From assembly GCA_003260075.1 (NCBI GenBank), contig QLIY01000753.1, forward strand, positions 1-64,000: a stretch of DNA of 64,000 bases. Direction: 5' to 3'. The notes beneath the pieces are model-generated. The model was given only the letters and a program-made list of their open reading frames with translations, did no database searches and had not been told where the DNA came from. The DNA is from Phallusia mammillata (lineage: Eukaryota > Chordata > Ascidiacea > Phlebobranchia > Ascidiidae). Position 1 is the first letter of the stretch. Each line of letters begins with the position of its first letter. This document shows, one piece after another, positions 1-60,153 of this stretch. The position numbers and the translations under genes are program-made.

Positions 1-305
1 GTTTCAAATCACTGGATAAATACGCGATTAATGTATCGATTCAGGAATCCGGCCCGCCAAGTACTTCATTTTCCCATATCAGGCCCGCCGACTGGAGAAG
101 TTGCCCGCCCCTGCACCTATCAGCCTGTATATACACAATGTAGTACAATTAACAAACATATTAAGCATGTATGGTAAATATTAAAAGTTCCTTAAAACAC
201 AAAAAAACGTGAAAAAATGCAAACAAAATAATGTCGCTGGTAGGCTAGGAGCAAAGTATGCCTTTACTGGTAAGCGACCTGTAATTTTAATATCATGATT
301 TTTAG

Positions 306-30268
<29,963 letters not shown>

Positions 30269-30281
30269 AGACCCTTTAGAA

Positions 30282-30287
30282 AATAAA
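30282..30287 (+). terminator. Poly(A) signal of the TRIP12 gene
   Basis: AATAAA lies 14 bases after the TAA stop, implying a very short 3' untranslated region. Cleavage site not determined. Confidence 0.6.
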
Positions 30288-30299
30288 AAACGGATAATT

Positions 30300-31688
30300 T
30301 TGAGAAAATGTGTCGTCTGCTTTCTTGTTTATTTTTTGTTCTGTGATGTTGCTCTTTCCTAGTAAAGCAGGCGGTCTTACTTCTGCCATATCAAAAAAAC
30401 CTCTCAAAATTATTTGAAGTTATTGGATAAACTCGTGAGCTATTACTCAAGGCTGATTGGTTAAAGAATTTGTTCAAGCATTTAAAAAGAATACGGTTTC
30501 AACATTCATATTTCACTTATTTGTACACTGTCCTTCTGTTGCATTTTGAAGATTGCTGTGCTTTATCCGATAGCCGATAAGGGGCTCATTTTTTCATTAC
30601 GCTGTGTGCTCTTTTCGTATAGATATGCGAACAACACAAAAACAGCCTTTGGTTTACGTTTAAGTCATCCGCTTTTGCGCTATGCTTTTGTTTCTTTCCA
30701 TCAGCGCAACGCAAGCTTCGTGGAAACTTCTGTTGTCTACACAATTACGAAAAGTTGCAATCGCATTTAAGGTTTTCTAAGAATATTGTATCGTAAAACG
30801 TAGGAATTGATGAGGTAGGGGCTTGTTGAGAATGAATGTTATTTTTCATACACGTTTACGAAAGCTCGCTGGGCCTTTTGTTCTTCGCAATTTATTTTTC
30901 AAAGCTAATTTGAGCACCAGTAATCTTTTGGAAGACTGTAGCACGCCTGTTGGTAGCGGTATTTGTAATCCACTTGCTTAATCATTTCCACCGTAAATGG
31001 ATTTTGCCAGAACTTTTGGTGGCTTTTCTTTCTTTGTTCCAGGCTTCTTCTGATCCCGGCTGTTCGTAAAAATGTGTTTGCATTCAATGTCACCGCGTTT
31101 ACTGCATAACTGAGTGGTTCTGTATTTTTTAGACGCTAGAAAAAGTTTTAGCCGGTTAAGAACAGCCAATTTCAAAGAGACTGTGAACAATTAGCTGCTT
31201 GACAATGTCCAATTTATTTTGCTTGGGGAAATATAACATAGCGCCAATATTGCACAAATGCAATCACAAAGCCGGGAAAAGCTGCGCAACGTTAGAACGT
31301 TGTTAAGCGCTAAACAGTGGATGGCACAATTGTTGGCTAAACGTGCTGCAGCTGCACCGTATTAAAACGACGTATGTGGCGGGAGCTCACAAGAGAGCAA
31401 GTTTGGCGCGCAGTGGGTAAACTTGGAAGGAAACTCTAGTCCTCGAAACTATCCACCTGTACTAGGGAAAGGGGGGTGGGGTTCGATAGGAAAAACAACC
31501 TGCCGGATAGTTTCAAGCGCCGGAAGAAAGGACACACATAAAAATCGGAAGCTACATTAATAGTTACTTATAGGGTTGATATATTCATTCACCGTAAAAA
31601 AGAATCTAGGATTAATTAAACCACCTTTAGTAAAAGATGCAATTCACGAAACTCGAGAGTTGACCAACTTTTTCCCTCAAACCGGATA
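30300..31688. other. Intergenic DNA between TRIP12 and the hairpin element
   Basis: Apart from the possible minus-strand exon at 30905-31135 I see no gene. A GC-richer stretch around 31260-31520 could hold a promoter, but no motif is decisive. Confidence 0.5.
30905..31135 (-). CDS. Possible terminal exon of a small unrecognised gene
   Basis: On the minus strand a pyrimidine-rich acceptor (ACTTTTTCTAG) leads into an open frame of about 76 codons. It is rich in K, R, Q, Y and W (GIRRSLEQRKKSHQKFWQNP, DYKYRYQQACYSLPKDYW) and ends at TAG (30905-30907). AATAAA follows nine bases later (30891-30896 on the plus strand as TTTATT). I do not recognise the protein and found no clear upstream exon. The composition and signal make chance less likely but not excluded. 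Confidence 0.3.
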   Translation of the reverse strand, partial: RLKNTEPLSYAVNAVTLNANTFLRTAGIRRSLEQRKKSHQKFWQNPFTVEMIKQVDYKYRYQQACYSLPKDYWCSN

Positions 31689-32036
31689 TTATTTTGCCGG
31701 CCGGCATTTAGTTAACCAAGTTTTGATGCACCATATCTGAACAGAAAAATACACTTTTGTACAAATATCTATGGGGCGCCGTTGTCGAATAAATTAAGTT
31801 GCGGCAAGATAGCTATCTTGCGTCGCAAGTTACCCGGTGCATTGTGGGAAATTCATATCTAAATGTATGGAGATGTCCCACAATGCACCGGGTAACTTGC
31901 GACGCAAGATAGCTATCTTGCCGCAACTTAATTTATTCGACAACGGCGCCCCATAGATATTTGTACAAAAGTGTATTTTTCTGTTCAGATATGGTGCATC
32001 AAAACTTGGTTAACTAAATGCCGGCCGGCAAAATAA
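31689..32036. repeat. Large near-perfect hairpin with 161-base arms
   Basis: Left arm 31689-31849 and right arm 31876-32036 are reverse complements with almost no mismatch, around a 26-base spacer. Each arm contains smaller palindromes (GCAAGATAGCTATCTTGC, CCGGCCGG, GGCGCC). A third, partial copy (AATTAAGTTGCGGCAA, GACAACGGCGCCCCATA) follows at 32040-32090. It is probably a foldback transposon upstream of the EZH gene. An N is at 32037. Confidence 0.92.
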
Positions 32037-32331
32037 NGAAAAAATTAAGTTGCGGCAACTTCATTTTTTCGACAACGGCGCCCCATAAATATCACATCAC
32101 ATAGAGATGGCTACCGAAAAGTACCACGGCGATTACGTAAAAGGTGTAAATATTTGCTTTTAATCCGTAGCAGCGGCTTTGATAAAGTTATAATTTAAAC
32201 TCAAACATTTAATAAAATTATACAAAATATATGTTTGTTTTTTATTTTTAACACGGCAGACTTTTCAGTGCTTGAGGTTTAAATAAAAAGAATATCAGTT
32301 ATTTGGGTTTTAAATTACATCTAATAGAATT

Positions 32332-32335
<4 letters not shown>

Positions 32336-32424
<89 letters not shown>
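32336..32424. repeat. C tract of about 89 bases
   Basis: The longest C run of the window, in the EZH upstream region. Confidence 0.9.
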
Positions 32425-32426
<2 letters not shown>

Positions 32427-32960
32427 AAGAGACATAACTTTCCCCGCCATTGGCGGCATGTTTTGTTTTGACTTTGTCTTAGAAGAAACTTGATTAACAA
32501 AAATATTGTTATTTTTTTGAATTGGGAGATAACACTGATTGTTAAATTTACAGGTAAACTGAGGTAGAGTAACTTTTCTTGTCTGTTTAACCGGCTTTCT
32601 GCCCAAAGTGCGTTTAACTTACAATATTATGACTTTAGCAAAAATGCGTAACCGTAAACCGTTTTTTTGTTTTATGCTTTTGATTTATAACTAATATTTA
32701 TAACTATGGTATTGATTTGCCAAGAGTTACCCTATTTCAGTAGCATAAAACTAAAGTTTAATTTATTGCACATTCTGATTACTTTTTGTTTGCAAATTCA
32801 AAGAAAGTTTTTAATTGTTGAAACAGCATGGTAAATTCTTTGAAAGTCACTATATCTTCACAACAACAATCAACGGTTAGCTGAACTTTACATCTAAAAT
32901 TATGGTTACTCCGTTTTGCTATGCTAGTTTCCATCTATTGATCTTAACTCTTTGTTTGGC

Positions 32961-32971
32961 TTTAGGTCAAG
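32961..32971 (+). promoter_or_regulatory. Splice or trans-splice acceptor just before the EZH start codon
   Basis: TTTGGCTTTAG precedes GTCAAG and the ATG at 32972. The 5' untranslated part on this exon is only six bases. In Ciona-type tunicates such an acceptor often receives a spliced leader; an ordinary upstream non-coding exon is the alternative. Confidence 0.55.
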
Positions 32972-51688
<18,717 letters not shown>

Positions 51689-52122
51689 CCCTGCGATACG
51701 ATCTCTATAGCTTGCGTATGATTTCTATGAGAGGATATTGGAATTTTGAGGAAATTTTGTGCTGATTGACTCTTTTGATACGATTTCTATGCCGCGTGTA
51801 TGTTTTCTATGCCGCCTTTGAAAGAAAAACTTCTGGTTGCAATGTTTTTGGAAAGAAAAAAAGCGTTTTTGCAGCAAAATACTTTTTGGGTATAATGAGG
51901 TTGGTCCTGCAAAAAATGGGCGTGGTCCTTTTAAAGCTAAGTGATTGGTCAAAGATTTTTGTATATTTCAGTCACGCGAAATTCATTAGATAATTTTTTT
52001 GTCATCTTTCTAGTTTTCGATGCAGAACAGATTATCGTGACTTCTGTGTGATACAAACTGTTCGATTTTCCTATTTGCTGTTAACTAAATATTTTGGGGT
52101 TAATTTCGGCAAATGCTACAAA

Positions 52123-52128
52123 AATAAA
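52123..52128 (+). terminator. Likely poly(A) signal of the EZH gene
   Basis: First AATAAA after the stop codon, 435 bases downstream. Others lie near 52725 and 53462. Confidence 0.4.
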
Positions 52129-55100
52129 TCTAATGCAATTATGTTTAAGATAAGCCGTACCTTATATAATGAACACTGCGTTCAAATGATGTCATTGTTA
52201 ACGTCACAACGTGCTCCTAAACTAATGAGCTTAATCAATGCGAAAACCTAAATTAGTATGCACTGTCAACGTTATAAGTCAAAAACGCATTACGTGGAAG
52301 TTGTGTTGATAATAATACGAATCGCATTGTGTGTCGGTTATACGCGGAACAAATTCGGCACGTTGCAGTCGTTATAAGTAAGGAGAAAATGTATTTCACC
52401 GCATACCGAAGCATATTAACGGCGTATTTGTGTTGCGCACGGCTCACAATTTAAATTGCAAAGTTTTTAGACTTCCAAACATGGAATTGCGCGATTTGAA
52501 ATTGAATAATTTGAATCCAAGCGTTTTTTGACGTAAACACAACAAACAAATGATTATGCTTACTTTTTCTTGTGGTATTCGTTATACGACATTGGTGACG
52601 TACTTCGATCCCTACGTGGACGCTGACGTAACAATATGGTATGGTCCGGTTTTTGTGGTTGCTATTGGTCGCTTTTGTTTTTTTGCTGTTCGAAAAATCC
52701 TCCATCACTGCCTTGCCTTTCACAATAAAGCCTTGATCATGGACAGATTTGTGATAAGTCTCTTTTATCTGTAACTCCTGGTAAAAAGATTTCCTAATAA
52801 CGTCGAAAATTAAGGTTTTAGAGTTTGTTTAATTGTCGATATATTGTTGAAACTATTTTAATTGTCAGTTTTGTGACCAAATACGTCATATTTTTTAACT
52901 ATGATTTTTAACTTAAACTTTCAGACGAATTTAATATTTGGTTTTCTATTTTAAAAACTGATTATTAACAAAAATTCTTTTGGCCAAATGACTCGCATAA
53001 TTTTCCTGTTAAACCCTCCTACGTATTTTCGCATGAAACATTTGCAGGTTTCTAAGGTAACCTAAAATTTTCCCACGAAGACGCCATTGATAATTTTCTC
53101 CACCGCATGTAGCCCGCGAAGTCATCGTAAATTTAGCTTCGATCATGATACCAAATCAATTTACACCGTTTCCAACAAAACATCTCCCAATGACGTCTAT
53201 TTAGTTCTTATGTGCCTTGACTCATATATACAGCCCTCGGGCCTAAAAATTCAGCAGCAACTAAGACTTATTTATGCCTTTTGCATTAATCGCGGGTTTG
53301 CTTCTGTACAGATTGCCACATGCAGTCATAGTTTGAAATAGTAAAATTTTAAAAGCTTGTGAATATTTTTTTACGCTTGTTTTGGAAAATTGGTACCTAT
53401 GTACGTCATTGCAGAAGTCAAGTTTATTTTTCGCTTTAGGGTTGTTAATAATATGTGACACAATAAAGTAAATTTACTGTCATGGGGAAAATTTTACGCA
53501 ATGTATAACAAATATGACACCTTCTAAAATAAGATGATTCTTGGCATGAATTGTGAACAAACTCAAACATTTTTAACCAACATAATATAGGAATATTTTG
53601 TCAAATTAAAGATTAATTGTCAAATGTTGCCTGTTAATGTGGTTTAGTTGTTTGAAGAAAAGTGCTTTTTATTCTTTGCAAAATCGACTGTTTTTAAACA
53701 ATCTTTACCAAAATTTTAAGATAACATATGGAGTTAAAAAAAACCAAAAACTGTAAAAAGTAATTTTGATTTGGGTACTGCTGTAGCCTGATTGAGTTGT
53801 TTTTCACTCAACTATTGTTTTGCCGCAAGGTCAATTAGAGGTTGCATTAAAAATACTTCCTATTGAATTTCTTATTTGCGTTAAAATAATTTTTGCGGAC
53901 GAGCGCATTCGGAAGCTATTTACTGACAGTGACGGTGGCAAAAGGCCAAAATAGGATAAATTTAGAACAGTCGCAAGTGTGAAACGTCAATCTAACACAC
54001 CCATAACCGCATAAGAATGTCACTGTTAAATAGGAAATGTCAATTAAGCGTTAGTTGAGGAGACAAACAATGAAAAAAAAATCCATGCCTTCAATCTAGC
54101 TTTGACGCATTATATCTACTACAAAAGTTGCTGCGTAATATTTTCACGTGACTTTTTCATGTGGGATTTACGTCATCAGTTTTGATGCATCGTGCTTGTA
54201 AAACGTGACGTCAACAATACGTTATGTTTGTAAAACTCTTTTCGGGCTGTAAATAAAAGTTTTATGAGTTTTCTTAACCTTACATACATCCATAAACATA
54301 AAGTCCATGAATAGTGCACAACACATATATTATGTTAAATTAGGGCGTGCTACCTTTCTTTAGTACTTTATTATCACAGAAAATTTCGTCTATTTAAGGC
54401 TTGGGTTATAAGCAACTTCTGACCAACTGACCAATAAGAACCTAAATCTAAAATTTTTTGACTTTTTTGTGACGCGAAACAATTATTAGAAACAGTAACC
54501 GAAAATAAAGACAGAGTGTTTAAGTCTCTTTTTGCAATCTCTTTTTTACCTTTACAAAAAAAGCACATTACAATGTTATATATATGGTAGTGACTTTCCT
54601 AGAACTTTCAGCCCGTACAGTGGCATCCGTTTTTACACTTACCTGTTAAACTACCTTGACGGTAGTCACGTTTGTGAGCACATCAAGCCATTATAGGATA
54701 CATGTTACTGCCCAATTTCCGAAAAAAACGTCGCTTTTCACTTACCGCACAGTTGGTTTGGAAAATGACAGGTTCTCTTGACGTCTTTGCTGGGGTGAAG
54801 ATTTGAATCTCACTAAATTTAGGGATTACATTAAAGTGCGATATCACTTGGGGTGTTAAAACTTGCAGCAGGCCCACAAGCATACTTTCTGTATTCAAGC
54901 TTGAACAGTTGGGTTTGAAATTCCATTTACCTGCATCAAACTTGTTTGCTGAAAATTAGTTTCAGATTTGTGTTGCAATTAAAAAGCCTTTTTGGATGTC
55001 TAAAAATGTTTTTTGTACGATTTATGCGCACAACAATGACTAATTTTTACCGTTTAATTAACGTTAGGATTATTTTGTGATCATATTACAGTAAAGGGCG

Positions 55101-56781
55101 CATAATTTTTGCCATTATCAGTAAAATATACAGAAAAAATGCTCTTAAATGTTCATTGTAAAGTTTGTTGCTGTATATGAAATATCCTTTTTTCATTTCT
55201 TTAAAATGTCAACGCAACAAACTTTAAGTTTTTCCCCTTAAAACTGAACGAATAAATCACTTATTGTTTTGTGGTGACGCCCCTATTTCCACGCATGGCA
55301 CGCTTTTTGCAAGAAGACCTCTGTTTAGAGCCGTCTGCATGAATACCAACTGTCTTGTGCGTGCGTGTAGGCGCTCACAATAGAAGTCGTTATCATGTAT
55401 TACGGCACAATGCTATATTGGCTTGTGAGTAACGCTAGAAGCACGCAAAGCCTTAATTACTGTAAGTGTTGTACGCTGGAAAAGCGACGTTGTTAAGTGC
55501 GCTGTGACTGATATACCACTGCATTGACGTATAACAGATCAAGACAAAATAACCGTGCCCTTACAGTTCTTTCGACAAGATTAAGACGTCCGACGTGTCT
55601 GTGTGACGTAAGAATGCCACAAAGTCTTTTCCGTTATTTTTTAATTCAGGAAATGCATGTAACAGATTTAAAGAAAAAAATTATCAAATTTATTACCCCG
55701 TAAATTTTATGATGTACATTAACCGCACGTTTCGATAGAAAATCAATTTAATCATTTAAGTAAACGGGAAATTTAAGCAATTGTTCAAATAAAACTCTAC
55801 CTAGAGGTAAAGTAAAGATTAATACTTGTTTTTTCTAAGCAAAATATGGCAACTTACGACTGAACTATGAGCTTAGTCTAATTTATCCCTTTTATTGCTC
55901 TCCATAGACACTGAAGATGCATTTTAGCGAAATTAATTTGTTCTTTAAAACACTGTTAACTGATTTTAACCTGGAAATAAACAATTCTCAAACTTGTGAC
56001 ATATTACGACTCAAAGAATATTTAAAAACAATTTTTTTGATATTTGACAACGAGATATTGTAAAAAACATTTTTTGTCAAATAAAAAACATTTTGGAGAA
56101 CCAAGTTTTTTCTCAGATATGCTGTCATAGTCACGTAGGCCAGTGACGTGAGTGCCACGCTGCACATTGTGACGTCATCGCCGTGGCGTGATTTCAAAGC
56201 AACAGGCTAATAGTGGAATTCCGGAAATGACGCACGCGCGTCTGTGCGTCATCACTTCCGTGTGGCGAGCTTCCAAAACACGTGATCTTTTCGACCTTTT
56301 AATGACTGACCATTTTGGGACGCGATTAAGGGAAACTTTTGTCTCCCTCTACTTTGTTTGTTGTTTTGTCCTTTTGACCCATATTGTCTGCAGGCAGAAT
56401 GGCGCGCTGACCCATTATTTGACCCCTAATTTGTCCCTTTTGCCATTTCCGTTTTGTAGAGTTTGACTCTTTTGCATTTTGTTGGACAATTGATGTCCTT
56501 TATTGTTCAATTTTGGACTCGCTCAATTCAATTTAAAACGTTTTACGATGTTTGAATGATGTGATTGACAAGTTTTGTTTCGGAAATTTAAAAAATCATA
56601 GTCTTGGCAGTTTTGTTTAGTTGTTTTGTTTTAAAGAGTTATGCAAGTCGTTTTGTAGCTCAACATAATTTTTTTTCCGTCTACGTATCGGAATTCTCCA
56701 TTACATCACCTAAAATGATAAACAAACAACTTTAATGTTTTTTGGATCTTACATAATCTTCTATTACTTCTGTTGTACAAC

Positions 56782-56985
56782 TTCCTTGCATAACAGTTTA
56801 AGAACACAAAATGCATTTTCAAACCCGTCAAAACATATTTTATGGGTCTTCCTAATTTCCCAGTAATTACACAGCCGTTGTGAAATTTGGGCGTATTCAA
56901 ACAAACAAAAACCCCTTCCTTGCATAACAGTTTTATTGACAACACAAAATGCAATTTTCAAACCCGTCAAAACATGTCGCAGTAA
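56782..56985. repeat. Direct repeat without a C run
   Basis: CTTCCTTGCATAACAGTTT and ACACAAAATGCATTTTCAAACCCGTCAAAACAT-like sequence occur at about 56782-56850 and 56915-56985 with several differences, so this looks like an older, real duplication. Confidence 0.75.
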
Positions 56986-57029
56986 TTTGCCTACCATTAC
57001 TTTATGCATAATACGTGATGGCATTTACG

Positions 57030-57237
57030 TAATATTGAGTGACTCGTCTCGTGGTGAAACCCTAATATAACTTTCACCAGCGTAATACTGGACTTGTTAA
57101 AATGGGACTTCCTTTTCACGAATTTCCGCCCCCCCCCCCTAATATTGAGTGACTCGTCTCGTGGTGAAACCCTAATATAACTTTCACAAGCGTAATACTG
57201 GACTTGTTAAAATGGGACTTCCTTTTCACGAATTTAA
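57030..57237. repeat. Spacer duplication around C10/C11
   Basis: TAATATTGAGTGACTCGTCT begins copies at 57030 and 57140; the C run is 57129-57139. Copies differ by single bases. Confidence 0.88.
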
Positions 57238-59350
57238 CATTTAGTCACGGCTTCGAGCTTTTTCTACTGCTTTCCTATGCCATTTGGTTTTCAAGTAGCG
57301 ACATGAGGTTTTTGCGACAATCTGGCGCAATTGCTTGAATTTCCGATCTAAAAATAACAACTAGCCTGATGAACTTAAACGTTAAATGACAAATTTGTAA
57401 ATTAAAAAACGGACTCACTTTGATAGCAACCTAACAATGCCGTAGAAACATCAAAAACCCCTCTAAACAAACCATTTTCCGGTGATTTTCTAGGTTATTA
57501 ACCTTACGAACACACGCCATAACCATTTTTTTATTATCCACTTAAACTACTTTCCTGATATAATTCGAAAGATTTTCATTAGGCCCTTATTCAAACACCA
57601 GAGATTAAAACAAATCGAAATTACGAACCGGAGGATGTAATGAAAACAAAATAACAGTTAGACTGATTCTGTTGCGGAAATCACAAAGAAATTGGGATTT
57701 GCGGAAATTGGCCGGGGGTGAATTTTACGTTTTTTTACACTTTGGCGATGAGATTTTTTTAATAACCAAACAACTTAGCCTACGCATATATTTTTCTCAA
57801 TGAGTTTCTTTGCGTTGTGCTGTCACAGCTGATATACTTTTAAATGGATAACTGACATTTTAAGGTATTTTAAGTTACAAACAGAAACTGTTCACAAAAA
57901 GTGCTTGACTTGATAGCTAAAGGTCAATTATAAGTTCAAACCCGGCTTGAACTGAAATTGTTTATAAAGTTTGACTTTATTGGGCACGAATGTTAGGTTT
58001 AACAAAGTAAAATTGCACAAATGTGGTCAAGTGTAAGTTCAGGCTCAAATCAAGCCTGATTTATTTAAACTTAAACCCTAACCCGGCCCATTCCTAAAGG
58101 TAATCTTTTGAAATGTATTTTTTGTCTTTACAATATGACAAAGATTGTGTTAATGACATTTTTAGAGCGACATATTAATCGGAACGTAGAACATTTGGTT
58201 CATGCTTGCTAGGTGTGTAAGGGCAACCATAGGTTACATAAACTTGCAGTCTATACTCCATACATGACAAAGATCCTAAAACAGTATTTGAGCATAAACA
58301 TAAGATCGTAAAACCGCGTTTCAATGTGTTATGTCACTACGAAGTACGTAAGACTAAGAGGGAATGGTAAAAGCAGACTTTTATAAATATTTTATGCAGT
58401 GCATTTCTCAAAAAAGGTGTAGGTTTAAAACGGTATGCTGGAAGTTAAACAAACGCTGCTATAGACTTTTCGGCGACAGAGCGGTGAACCCTATTATGTT
58501 GTCATTCATCTTTGTAACCTAACACCGTTCGGAAGGTTTAGCTTATTACTTGGAACGGGGTGACATAATTTTTCTCCTTACCTTGCGCTCAGCTGAAATT
58601 TAGTGACGTCATAGCACGTCATTTCCGGCGTGCCGCCAATTTCTTCCGGTTTCTTGCGATGTCACGTGAGGCTTTAAACCTAAAGAAGTTTCTTGAATCG
58701 TGTACCGGTAAAGCCAGTAACGATACACTGCTATTTGAGAAGTTATAGTTTTATAAATGTTGTTTTAAACGATACGTCTTGACTGTTCTTTGCATTTTAC
58801 TACAGTTTACAAATCCCATAGTATATTTGGCCTTTTACATTTTTTTAACATTTAAGTTGGATTATTTTAAGGGTTGTTTGGACTTAGTTAAATACCGCGC
58901 CAACTAGATTTGTCAGCGGTTCCGATTTTGGGTATTTTTGGGTGAATAAAGCTCGCATCAAAAGGCCGAAAGTGATTATGTGGCACAATGAGGCCTGGTG
59001 TAAAGTCTGCCCCGCAACAAGCCAGTTTTCAACAAGGGACTTTTTTCAACCTGACGCCTGAACCCGAAACAGGCACGACTTTAAACCTGATTCTTTCTCT
59101 CTTCTCTTTGTTAAAACCATTTTTCAGACTGTCGCAAATTATAGGAGAAAACAGTGTTGATTCATGAGATGCTAAAATGCCGGAAGAACAGGTTTCGCAA
59201 GCTGTTCGTGTGTCTGGCTTCCATGCATACGTGGGCGGTTTTGGGTCTGACTTGTCGGTGGCATTTTCCCTAAACCACGACGTCGGGAAGTTACACTATT
59301 GGTCCACCCACTCAAATAGAAAACCCACCATTCTCTTTGTGTTGAGCAAA

Positions 59351-59551
59351 AGTCCCAAGTCATAGAACATATTTCCCTGCAATAGACTTACCGTTGGAAC
59401 CTGCACCGATGATGACAACAGAGATTGTCGAAACGTCTGAACGATGTATTCTATATACACCAGTACCTTGGCAGTAATATTTATGCTTAAAGACTTACTT
59501 TTGTTTGGACCATTGTGTTAGTTTAAGTGAAAGTCCCAAATCATAGAACAT
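59351..59551. mobile_element. Insertion-like unit with 20-base direct repeats and hammerhead-like core
   Basis: AGTCCCAAGTCATAGAACAT (59351-59370) and AGTCCCAAATCATAGAACAT (59532-59551) flank about 160 bases. Inside lies CCGATGATGACAACAGAGAT-TGTCGAAACG, with GACAA and TTGTC able to pair. Confidence 0.5.
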
Positions 59552-59626
59552 CGTATTAGGCCAAAGCGCCAAAAGTCGGTATGCTCAACAAGACAAAATG
59601 GTGTTTAAACTTAACTTTGTTTAGAA

Positions 59627-60153
59627 CAGCGGTTCCCAAACTGGGGTCCGCGGTCCTTTAGGGGTCCGTGAGGCAATTTTTGGGGGACCGCGAAGCGGTT
59701 GAAGTAATTCTATAATCTTATTTGGCGTCAATTTGTGCCACTAAATAAGTTTAAATCGAAGTAGAATTGAGANAAATCAAAGTAGAATTGAGAATCGACT
59801 GTCTCCATTGCTAAACAATGGCCTTTATTGAATGACAACTATCAAAAATGCAATTGTTCGCGCACAATCGTAATGTTTTTGTCCTGTTTGTGATGTCACA
59901 TGTTGTCTTTGGATGATTGTTGTGCGCAATTTTGCATAACTAGCTCAGTTTTTATGAAATACACATTAAGGAAAGGACCGCGAGCCCTCGAAATAATGGC
60001 AAAGGGACCGTTTTGAAAAAAACATAACTAGCTAAAATCCTGCAATCAACTTTCGTTTTTATGAAATAGCATTTAGGCCAAGGACCGCGAGCCCTCGAAA
60101 TAATGGCAAAGGGACCGTTTTGAAAAAAATATGAAAAAGTTTGGGAACCACTG
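59627..60153. mobile_element. hAT-type element with perfect target duplication
   Basis: CAGCGGTTCCCAAACTGGGG to GTTTGGGAACCACTG, flanked by GTTTAGAA on both sides (59619-59626, 60154-60161). Internal repeats of AGGACCGCGAGCCCTCGAAA. An N at 59773 sits between two 18-base duplicates. Confidence 0.92.

Noticed and set aside
59172..59365. Overlapping 62-63 codon frames on both strands
   Set aside because: No homology recognised, no splice context, and overlapping open frames on both strands suggest chance.
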